Of a stretch of 6,498 nucleotides of DNA, positions 1 to 5,774 are shown one piece after another (the first letter of the stretch is position 1; every line of letters starts with the position of its first letter). The notes under the pieces were generated by a model that searched no databases, was not told the DNA's origin, and saw only the letters and a list, made by a program, of their open reading frames with translations. The stretch comes from Ignavibacteriaceae bacterium. Its GTDB lineage: Bacteria; Bacteroidota; Ignavibacteria; Ignavibacteriales; Ignavibacteriaceae. A program made the position numbers and the translations under genes. The stretch spans positions 1-6,498 of the forward strand of contig JAIOIM010000519.1 of the NCBI GenBank assembly GCA_019912505.1, given 5' to 3'.

Positions 1-81
1 CTTTTCGGCAGGTAATAAATTAAAAGCATTATAAAAACTGCTTTTACTTTTTTTGGCAATATCTTTTGCGCTCTCGCTCAT
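1..81 (-). CDS. hpnD: Presqualene diphosphate synthase HpnD, N-terminal 27 codons (cut by window edge)
   Basis: This is the start of a squalene/phytoene synthase family enzyme; HpnD condenses two farnesyl diphosphates to presqualene diphosphate in the cytoplasm, the step before HpnC. Only the first 27 residues are visible. They include SSFYNAFNLLPAEK, which matches the conserved N-terminal S-(S)-F-Y-x-A-F-x-L-L-P-x-x-K signature of HpnD and phytoene synthases. The aspartate-rich motifs lie outside the window. The ATG (81-79) overlaps the TGA of hpnC in an ATGA arrangement, and there is no clear Shine-Dalgarno, so translation is probably coupled to hpnC. The name rests on the short signature plus the hpnC neighbour. 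A phytoene synthase (CrtB) is the main alternative and cannot be excluded from 27 residues. Confidence 0.82.
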   Translation of the reverse strand, partial: MSESAKDIAKKSKSSFYNAFNLLPAEK

Positions 82-938
82 GTTAATAATGATTTTATAA
101 ATAAATAAAAATAATCGAACTTGCTGAGTGTTGGGCGTAAATTTACAATATTATTATCGTAAATTCTTAATTTATTTAAAATTTCTCGTCCGCCCATAAT
201 CGTCCATTTTATCTCATACTTCAAACGACCGGATAAATATCCTAAAAGTTTTTCACCTTCACTATAAAATGATTCAGTTCTTTCTATACTAAAAGTTAAC
301 AATTGCTTTAAGTTATCATTTTTTTCATTTAAGTCAAACAATTTAAAACTTACCCCAAAGTTTTTTATTTCATCAACCGGGAAGTAAACACGGTTCTTTT
401 TTAAATCAACAGAAACATCTTGATAAAAATTTGTAAGTTGAAGAGCAGTACATATTTTATCCGAATAATAAAATGCCTCTTTATCATCAATTCCATAAAG
501 TTGTAGTATTAATCTTCCAACCGGGTTTGCGGAGTTTGAACAATAATTCAAAATCTCATCAAAAGTTGTCCAGCTGCTCTTTTCAATGTCTTGTTTAAAA
601 GCTGCTATTAATTTATAAAAATATTCATGATCGAGTTTTTTATTTTTAATTGTTAAGTATAACGCATATTCATATTCATTCTCAAAGTTCCCGGCTAAAA
701 GTTGAGTAAGTCTCTCTTCAAACTTATTTAACTCGATTAATCTTTCTGAACTCGTTAAAATCCCCTCATCGGCAATATCATCTGCGGTACGAGCAAACCA
801 ATAAATTATGGCAATATGTTTCCGCAGCTCTTTTTTTATAAAAATAGAGATTACTGGAAAATTTTCATAGTGCGATTTTGCGAACTCTTCAGCCTTTTTG
901 TAAGCTAAATTTGATGATAAATTTTTAGTGTTTGCCAA
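78..938 (-). CDS. hpnC: Hydroxysqualene synthase HpnC (squalene/phytoene synthase family)
   Basis: The predicted enzyme converts presqualene diphosphate to hydroxysqualene, the second step of the HpnD-HpnC-HpnE route from farnesyl diphosphate to squalene, used for hopanoids or other C30 terpenoids. The 286-residue length is normal for the family. Visible signatures are YENFPV (24-29, typical of HpnC rather than HpnD), the first Asp-rich motif DDIAD (53-57) in an ARTADDIADEG block, SANPVGR (136-142), and the second Asp-rich motif QDVSVD (173-178) followed by KNRVYFP. Both acidic motifs that bind diphosphate through Mg2+ are intact. No membrane segment is obvious, although the C-terminus is hydrophobic. 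The start used is TTG (938-936): no in-frame ATG occurs near the N-terminus, and the frame is open upstream to a stop at 983-981, with CTG at 977-975 as another possible start. A GGAAAAAA run (952-945) is a weak ribosome-binding candidate. The gene is first in a minus-strand operon with hpnD and diverges from prfC. Confidence 0.9.
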   Translation of the reverse strand: MANTKNLSSNLAYKKAEEFAKSHYENFPVISIFIKKELRKHIAIIYWFARTADDIADEGILTSSERLIELNKFEERLTQLLAGNFENEYEYALYLTIKNKKLDHEYFYKLIAAFKQDIEKSSWTTFDEILNYCSNSANPVGRLILQLYGIDDKEAFYYSDKICTALQLTNFYQDVSVDLKKNRVYFPVDEIKNFGVSFKLFDLNEKNDNLKQLLTFSIERTESFYSEGEKLLGYLSGRLKYEIKWTIMGGREILNKLRIYDNNIVNLRPTLSKFDYFYLFIKSLLT

Positions 939-961
939 GTCTAATTTTTTCCATAAATTTG
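931..961 (+). promoter_or_regulatory. Bacteroidota-type promoter upstream of prfC (TTTG-N19-TAAATTTG)
   Basis: TTTG at 931-934 is followed after exactly 19 bases by TAAATTTG at 954-961. This fits the known Bacteroidota primary sigma consensus of a -33 TTTG and a -7 TAnnTTTG box. Transcription would run toward prfC, with an expected start near 964-970. That gives prfC a structured leader of about 155 nt and places the start at or just beside an ATG at 965. The -33 element overlaps the TTG start codon of the divergent hpnC (936-938). Basis is motif match only; no transcript data are available. Confidence 0.6.
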
Positions 962-964
962 CAG

Positions 965-1063
965 ATGAAAAATACAGTTTTTATAAATAAAACTTTACGA
1001 ATGCATTACATTTCCGAAATCAACAAATCAGCTTTAGGCTCCGAAATCCACTTCTTCTACTAG
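965..1063 (+). CDS. Possible 32-codon leader ORF upstream of prfC, ends in TAG
   Basis: An ATG at 965 opens a 32-codon frame ending in TAG at 1061-1063, 58 bases before prfC; an internal in-frame ATG at 1001 would give 20 residues. The peptide starts MKNTVFINKT and ends SEIHFFY, with no family I recognise. The predicted transcription start falls close to 965, so the longer form would be leaderless, while the 1001 start would have a leader of about 30-35 nt. The TAG lies inside the palindrome at 1053-1067. If the TAG is read through, the frame continues eight codons to TAA at 1088-1090. An ORF this short can easily arise by chance, and a minus-strand frame overlaps it (1078-1034), so I rate it a candidate only. 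Confidence 0.2.
   Translation: MKNTVFINKTLRMHYISEINKSALGSEIHFFY
1013..1051 (+). repeat. 12-bp direct repeat TCCGAAATC(A/C)AC in prfC leader
   Basis: TCCGAAATCAAC at 1013-1024 recurs as TCCGAAATCCAC at 1040-1051, with 11 of 12 bases identical and a 27-bp period. The two copies are in the same reading frame of the possible leader ORF, encoding SEIN and SEIH. Tandem same-orientation sites can bind a regulator, but no known operator is recognised. Confidence 0.45.
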
Positions 1064-1067
1064 AAGA
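1053..1067. repeat. 15-bp palindrome TCTTCTA-C-TAGAAGA
   Basis: Two perfect 7-bp arms flank a single central base. As DNA this resembles a dimeric-protein site. As RNA it could form only a 5-bp stem with a 5-nt loop, and no T-run follows, so it is not an intrinsic terminator. It sits 55-69 bases before the prfC start and contains the TAG stop of the possible leader ORF. Confidence 0.5.
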
Positions 1068-1121
1068 TCTACTCGCATCGTTACATCTAATTTAACATTT
1101 ATATTTTTAACCAGGTAGTTA

Positions 1122-2726
1122 ATGAGTTTAATTAAAGAAATAAACAGACGTCGTACATTTGCAATAATCTCCCACCCGGATGCAGGAAAAACAACTTTAA
1201 CCGAAAAGTTTTTGCTCTACGGCGGCGCAGTACAGCTTGCAGGCTCGGTTACAGCAAGAAAAAACCAGCGTAAATCAACATCGGATTGGATGGAGCTCGA
1301 AAGAAAACGAGGGATTTCTATAAGTTCTACCGTGCTTCAATTTGAGTATAACAATTTTATAATTAATCTTCTCGACACTCCCGGTCACGAGGATTTTTCC
1401 GAAGATACTTATCGCGTTTTAACCGCCGTTGACGCGGTTGTAATGGTTATTGACGGCGCAAAAGGTATTGAGAATCAAACAAGAAAATTGTTTGCAGTTT
1501 GCAGTAAAAGAGAAATTCCGATTTTTACATTTGTAAACAAACTCGACCGACCAACAAGAGAGCCGCTTGAGTTGCTCGATGAAATTGAGAGCATTCTCGG
1601 TATCGGCGCTTACCCGATGAATTACCCTCTCGGCACTGGTTTAGATTTTAAAGGCATATTCGACCGTATAAAAAAAGAGGTTCACTTTTTCGAAAAAACA
1701 AGCGGCGGTTTGTTCAAAGCGCCCGAATCAATAATGGGTATTGAAGACCCAGTTGTAAAAGAAAAAATGAGTCCCCGCGCGTTTGACCAGCTTGTTGAAG
1801 AACTTGAAATGCTGGAACACGCCGGCGAAAGTTTTGATTACAAAAAAGTAACTGAAGGAAAACTTAGCCCGGTGTTTTTCGGCAGTGCAATGAATAATTT
1901 TGGCGTTCAATTGCTGCTCGATAGTTTTCTTGAATACGCTGTGCCCCCGGCTCCTCACAAAAGTTTAAAAGGAATTATAAACCCCGATGATGAAGTTTTT
2001 ACAGGTTTTGTTTTTAAAATACAAGCAAACATGGATCCGAAACACCGCGACCGTATTGCTTTTATGCGAGTATGTTCTGGAAAGTTTTCAAGAGATATGC
2101 AGGCGTTTCATTCGGTCACTGGTAAAAAAATACGTCTCTCAAATTCACAAAAGATGTTCGGGCAGGAGCGGGAAACTGTTAATGAAGCATTTGCAGGTGA
2201 CATCATTGGTTTTGTGGGCAGCGGCGGTTTTGGTATCGGCGATACAATTACCGAAGATTTGAATATCATCTATGATGAAATACCGCGCTTTGCACCCGAG
2301 CATTTTGTGCTGCTGCATAACCCTAATCCTTCAAACTATAAAAAATTCAGAGATGGTTTAGACCAGCTTTTGCAGGAAGGTGTTATCCAGGCTTTTTACT
2401 TAAAAAATTCACATCAAAAAATTCCAGTTCTCGGAGCCGTTGGTCCACTTCAATTTGAAGTTGTCCAGTACAGGCTCCAGGATGAATACGGTGCTGAATC
2501 TCGATTGGAACAAACTAATTGGCGTTTGATGAGGTGGATTGCACCGGAATATGAAAATAAAGAAAACGAAATAATGCTGCCTGCCGGAGCCGCCTGGGCG
2601 TTGGACACTAAAGACAGGACAGCAATTTTATTTACGAGTGAGTGGTCGTTGAATTATTTTAAAGATAAAAACCCTAAAATAATTTTATCGGATATTCCCT
2701 TTAAAGAAGAGCAAGTGACTGTATAA
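1122..2726 (+). CDS. prfC: Peptide chain release factor 3 (RF3)
   Basis: RF3 is a cytoplasmic translational GTPase that removes RF1 or RF2 from the ribosome after peptide release. The 534-residue length fits the family (about 530). The GTPase motifs are complete: G1 HPDAGKTT (18-25), the switch region with ERKRGISISS (60-69), G3 DTPGH (85-89), G4 NKLD (139-142) and G5 GSA (254-256). Domain II, a beta-barrel, follows from about residue 290, and the RF3-specific C-terminal domain covers about 390-534. The G3-flanking sequence LLDTPGHEDFSEDTYRVL and the early ARKNQRKSTSDWM block are characteristic of RF3 and separate it from EF-G, LepA and TypA. The ATG is preceded by a weak AGG six bases upstream, and the conserved MSLIKEINRRRTFAIISHPDA beginning supports this start. 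The gene appears more G+C rich than its neighbours, as expected for a conserved translation gene. It is probably transcribed from the promoter at 931-961. No clear terminator follows. Confidence 0.97.
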   Translation: MSLIKEINRRRTFAIISHPDAGKTTLTEKFLLYGGAVQLAGSVTARKNQRKSTSDWMELERKRGISISSTVLQFEYNNFIINLLDTPGHEDFSEDTYRVLTAVDAVVMVIDGAKGIENQTRKLFAVCSKREIPIFTFVNKLDRPTREPLELLDEIESILGIGAYPMNYPLGTGLDFKGIFDRIKKEVHFFEKTSGGLFKAPESIMGIEDPVVKEKMSPRAFDQLVEELEMLEHAGESFDYKKVTEGKLSPVFFGSAMNNFGVQLLLDSFLEYAVPPAPHKSLKGIINPDDEVFTGFVFKIQANMDPKHRDRIAFMRVCSGKFSRDMQAFHSVTGKKIRLSNSQKMFGQERETVNEAFAGDIIGFVGSGGFGIGDTITEDLNIIYDEIPRFAPEHFVLLHNPNPSNYKKFRDGLDQLLQEGVIQAFYLKNSHQKIPVLGAVGPLQFEVVQYRLQDEYGAESRLEQTNWRLMRWIAPEYENKENEIMLPAGAAWALDTKDRTAILFTSEWSLNYFKDKNPKIILSDIPFKEEQVTV

Positions 2727-2822
2727 ATTTATCATCTAATGCCGTAAAGATTACTATTTGGTTAAATAAACTATTGTGCTGTTTTTTAAATTACTACTAT
2801 TAGTTATATTTGCAGCACTATT
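2727..2822 (+). promoter_or_regulatory. Intergenic promoter region with TATATTTG box (2805-2812)
   Basis: TATATTTG at 2805-2812 is an exact TAnnTTTG match. No TTTG lies at the ideal 19-base distance; the nearest TTG (2774-2776) is 28 bases upstream, and only a T-run (2782-2787) is near the expected place. The start of transcription would fall around 2815-2820, giving the gene at 2823 a very short 5' untranslated leader with no Shine-Dalgarno. The T-run is not preceded by a convincing stem, so I do not call a prfC terminator. Confidence 0.5.
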
Positions 2823-3623
2823 ATGGAAACACAACTTAATAAAATATTAAGCGATACTACAAGCGGCTCGGTTGATCTTCTTTCAAAATTAACATTATGT
2901 ATCTCTAATAATGTAGAATCAGACTCTGACCTAAAAGAGTTGATAAAACTTTGCACAAATAAGTTCTCAACCTTTGCTATAATTAATTCGTTTATCACTT
3001 CCCTAAAAATTGAATTTGAACAAAACGGAGTTGAAAGTGCAAAGTTGTTTTCGAGAAGTTATTACGATAAAATATCAAAAAATATTGATGATTTATTTGC
3101 AACAGCTTTTGAAGATATAAAAAATTTCAACTCAGTCCTTACTATTTCCAACAGTAAAACAATTCTTGAAGTAATAAAAAAACTTAAAAAACATAACGCT
3201 AACTTAAAAGTGATTGCGCTTGAGTCGCGACCAAAAAACGAAGGGCGTATCTTTTCAAAAGCATTGCTTAAAAATGAAATCGAAGTTACTTTTATTGTTG
3301 ACGCAGCTGCTGGGTTATTTGTAAATGATATTGATGCAGTTTTCTGCGGCGCAGATAAGATTTTAGTCAATAACTCTGTAGTGAATAAAATAGGGAGCAT
3401 GCAGCTTGCCCTATTATGCAAGGAATATAAAAAACCGTTTTATGTTTTTTGTGATGAAGAAAAATTTACTGCAGAAGCTGTATATATGCCTTCAGAGATT
3501 AGAGCAAGTGAAATTTGGAACTTTACCCATCCGGGTTTAACAATAAACAATTTTTATTTTGAGGTCATTCCAAATCATCTAATAACAAAAATTTTTACTG
3601 AAAAACATTCAATAACACCTTAA
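2823..3623 (+). CDS. eIF-2B alpha/beta/delta-like (IF-2B/MtnA fold) protein, function unknown
   Basis: The C-terminal two thirds match the IF-2B family, which covers eIF2B regulatory subunits, methylthioribose-1-phosphate isomerase (MtnA) and ribose-1,5-bisphosphate isomerase. Visible family blocks are VLTISNSKTILEVIKK (105-120), ESRPKNEGR (134-142, the phosphate-site loop), VTFIVDAAAG (155-164), CGADKILVNNSVVNKIG (175-191), KPFYVF (204-209) and a C-terminal NFYFEVIPNHLITKIFTE (243-260). The length of 266 is shorter than MtnA (about 350). The N-terminal 100 residues are helical-looking and poorly conserved. The acidic catalytic position is kept (D178 in GAD), but the isomerase cysteine in the T-H-C-N motif is replaced by S109 (T-I-S-N). 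That resembles eIF2B-type subunits and argues against isomerase activity. No initiation-factor role is expected in a bacterium, so binding of a sugar phosphate or nucleotide is the most that can be inferred. It is the first of two closely spaced plus-strand genes; the next starts nine bases after its stop. Confidence 0.85.
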   Translation: METQLNKILSDTTSGSVDLLSKLTLCISNNVESDSDLKELIKLCTNKFSTFAIINSFITSLKIEFEQNGVESAKLFSRSYYDKISKNIDDLFATAFEDIKNFNSVLTISNSKTILEVIKKLKKHNANLKVIALESRPKNEGRIFSKALLKNEIEVTFIVDAAAGLFVNDIDAVFCGADKILVNNSVVNKIGSMQLALLCKEYKKPFYVFCDEEKFTAEAVYMPSEIRASEIWNFTHPGLTINNFYFEVIPNHLITKIFTEKHSITP

Positions 3624-3626
3624 GGA
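3622..3626 (+). promoter_or_regulatory. Shine-Dalgarno AAGGA for the S9 peptidase
   Basis: AAGGA overlaps the TAA stop of the upstream gene (3621-3623) and lies six bases before the ATG at 3633. It is the clearest ribosome-binding site in the window, and it fixes the peptidase start and supports cotranscription. Confidence 0.7.
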
Positions 3627-3632
3627 ACTACA

Positions 3633-5774
3633 ATGAAATTTTTAAGAACACTTTTACTTTACCTGTTTGTTGCGGGATCTGTTTTTGGACAGACAAAAAC
3701 ATTACAATTAGAAGATGTTATCTTAAAAGGATACCAGTTTTATCCGCAGCGTCTTACGCAATTGCAATGGGTACCCGGCACTGATGATTTTGTATTTATA
3801 AAACAGGGCGATGATGCTGAACTTGTTAAAGGGAATGTTGAAAATGAAACCTTCGAATCAATAGCAAAACTTTCTGCAATCAACTCGAAGCTTGAAGCAG
3901 CTACTCTCGGAAACATAAAAAGTTTCCCACGAATAGGCTGGGTAAACTTGAACACAATATCTTTCTGGAAAGATATGAGTTTAATTTCTTATAACTTGAC
4001 TTCAGGCGAACTAAAGATAATTGCAACGCTCCCCGAGGAGGCTGAAAATATTGAGTTTCAAAAAGAAAATTTTATAGCGTATACAATCGGGAATAATTTG
4101 TTCCTCCACTACAGCGGAAAAGATATTCAGATTACAAGCGAAGAAAATAGTGGAATAGTAAGCGGACAAAGCGTAAGCCGAAGTGAGTTTGGAATTAGAA
4201 AAGGAATATTTTGGTCACCAGACAACAAATATCTCGCATTTTATCAGAAGGACGAATCAAAAGTTACCAAATACCCTTTAGTGGATATTTCAACGCGTCC
4301 TGCTTCGTTAAAAAATATAAAATATCCAATGGCTGGAATGACGAGCGAAAATGTTAAGGTCGGTGTTTATGATTTACAAAACAATTCAATAACCTGGTTA
4401 CAAACCGGTGATGAAAAAGAGCAGTACCTTACAAACGTAACCTGGAGCCCAGATGAAAAATCAGTATATATCGCACATCTAAATCGGGATCAAAACCATA
4501 TGCGCCTTGTTAAATATGATGCAAAAACCGGCGCGCAGCTGCTGACATTGTTTGAAGAAAAAGACGATAAATATGTTGAGCCCGAACACGGACCAATTTT
4601 TATTCCGGGGAAAAATAATCAGTTTGTTTGGTTTAGCGAAAGAGATGAATGGAGGCATTTATATCTTTACAACACAAACGGTGAATTGATAAAACAAATG
4701 ACAAAAGGTAATTGGATTGTTCTTGATGTTGAGGGATTTGATGAGACAGGTGAAAACATTTATTTCACATCAACAAAAGAGTCGCCAATAGAAACACAAC
4801 TTTACAAATTAAATCTATCGAACAATGAGATTAAAAAACTAACGACGGAAAAAGGTACCCATAGCGTTTCTTTCAGCAGTAACGGCAAATACGTGCTCGA
4901 TACCTATTCCAATTTAACAACGCCGTCTGTTACAAACCTTAAAGATGGTGATGGTAAAATTCAACACAAACTTAATGAATCCCCTAATCCCCTTTCCGAA
5001 TATAAAATAGGTGAAACAAAACTGTTTACTTTAAATGGCAATGGCGGTTACAAATTTTATTGCAGAATAATTTTGCCGACTGATTTTGACTCAACAAAAA
5101 AATACCCGGCAATAGTTTATGTTTACGGCGGACCGCATGACCAACTTGTAGTTGATAACTGGCTCGGCGGTGGAAGTTTATGGTTCAATTATATGGCGGA
5201 AAACGGTTACATCGTTTTTACACTTGATAACAGAGGCTCTGATAACAGGGGGTTACAGTTTGAGCAGGAGACTTTCCGCAATCTGGGAACAAAAGAAATT
5301 GAAGATCAAAAATTAGGTGTTGATTATTTAAAAACACTGCCATATGTGGATACAAAAAATCTTGGCGTTTTCGGCTGGAGTTACGGTGGATTTATGACTA
5401 CATCACTAATGACCAGAACACCCGATCTATTCAAAGTCGGTGTTGCCGGCGGTGCAGTTATAGATTGGAGTTATTATGAAGTGATGTACGGGGAACGCTA
5501 TATGGATACTCCCGAACAAAATCCGGAAGGTTATAAAAATTCAAGTTTGTTAAATTATGTTGACAGCTTAAAAGGGAAATTATTGCTTGTACACGGCACA
5601 ATGGATCCTACAGTTGTTTGGCAAAATACACTTCTGTTTGCAGAAAAGGCTGCCCGCCTTGGTAAACCGCTTGATTATTTCCCTTATGTCGGTCATGGAC
5701 ATGGTGTTCGGGGAAAAGACGCCTTCCATCTATACCAAAAAATAACAAATTATTTTAATGATAACCTGAAATAA
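3633..5774 (+). CDS. Secreted S9 family peptidase, dipeptidyl peptidase IV-like
   Basis: This is a serine exopeptidase of the prolyl oligopeptidase clan (S9B), expected to remove N-terminal dipeptides, often Xaa-Pro, from peptides in the periplasm. Residues 1-19 (MKFLRTLLLYLFVAGSVFG) form a signal peptide with probable cleavage before Q20; no lipobox cysteine is present. Residues about 30-460 are the beta-propeller domain with repeated W-S-P-D-x-K blade motifs (for example near 193 and 271). Residues about 465-713 are the alpha/beta-hydrolase domain. The oxyanion-hole tyrosine is Y498 in YGGP, the nucleophile is S583 in GWSYGG, the acid is D658 in HGTMDP, and the base is H690 in GHGHG. The triad spacing of 75 and 32 residues equals that recalled for Porphyromonas DPP4. 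The length of 713 is typical. The propeller motif expected to be Glu-Glu reads S184-E185 in SEFGI, so the first glutamate appears missing. The gene lies nine bases after the eIF-2B-like gene, and its stop abuts the convergent transporter. Confidence 0.92.
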   Translation: MKFLRTLLLYLFVAGSVFGQTKTLQLEDVILKGYQFYPQRLTQLQWVPGTDDFVFIKQGDDAELVKGNVENETFESIAKLSAINSKLEAATLGNIKSFPRIGWVNLNTISFWKDMSLISYNLTSGELKIIATLPEEAENIEFQKENFIAYTIGNNLFLHYSGKDIQITSEENSGIVSGQSVSRSEFGIRKGIFWSPDNKYLAFYQKDESKVTKYPLVDISTRPASLKNIKYPMAGMTSENVKVGVYDLQNNSITWLQTGDEKEQYLTNVTWSPDEKSVYIAHLNRDQNHMRLVKYDAKTGAQLLTLFEEKDDKYVEPEHGPIFIPGKNNQFVWFSERDEWRHLYLYNTNGELIKQMTKGNWIVLDVEGFDETGENIYFTSTKESPIETQLYKLNLSNNEIKKLTTEKGTHSVSFSSNGKYVLDTYSNLTTPSVTNLKDGDGKIQHKLNESPNPLSEYKIGETKLFTLNGNGGYKFYCRIILPTDFDSTKKYPAIVYVYGGPHDQLVVDNWLGGGSLWFNYMAENGYIVFTLDNRGSDNRGLQFEQETFRNLGTKEIEDQKLGVDYLKTLPYVDTKNLGVFGWSYGGFMTTSLMTRTPDLFKVGVAGGAVIDWSYYEVMYGERYMDTPEQNPEGYKNSSLLNYVDSLKGKLLLVHGTMDPTVVWQNTLLFAEKAARLGKPLDYFPYVGHGHGVRGKDAFHLYQKITNYFNDNLK

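Larger units (their letters stand above)
939..1121. promoter_or_regulatory. Divergent hpnC/prfC intergenic region with leader ORF, direct repeat and palindrome
   Basis: This is the longest stretch without an assigned gene (183 bp). It contains a plus-strand ORF at 965-1063, a 12-bp direct repeat (1013-1024 and 1040-1051), and a 15-bp palindrome (1053-1067). A weak AGG (1113-1115) lies six bases before the prfC ATG. On the minus strand I see no full TAnnTTTG box for hpnC; TATTTTTC (974-967) is only a partial match. No tRNA, known riboswitch or intrinsic terminator is recognisable. It most likely holds the control regions of both genes. Confidence 0.55.

Noticed and set aside
925..954. Minus-strand ATG at 954-952 as an alternative hpnC start
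   Set aside because: It is out of frame with hpnC and reaches a stop after nine codons.
1728..1958. Minus-strand 76-codon open frame inside prfC
   Set aside because: It is fully antisense to the conserved RF3 coding sequence, gives a composition unlike any family I know, and has no promoter or ribosome-binding site.
1987..2262. Plus-strand 91-codon frame overlapping prfC in another frame
   Set aside because: It overlaps intact RF3 domain II coding sequence. The RF3 frame is continuous, so this is neither a frameshift nor a separate gene.
2780..2790. T-run after prfC as an intrinsic terminator
   Set aside because: No stable stem precedes the T-run; only 3-4 bp inverted matches are visible nearby.
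3062..3421. Minus-strand 119-codon frame opposite the eIF-2B-like gene
   Set aside because: The plus-strand frame has clear family motifs across the same region, and the antisense product shows no recognisable domain.
3740..3955. Minus-strand 71-codon frame opposite the peptidase N-terminal region
   Set aside because: It is a shadow of the S9 peptidase coding sequence with no independent support.
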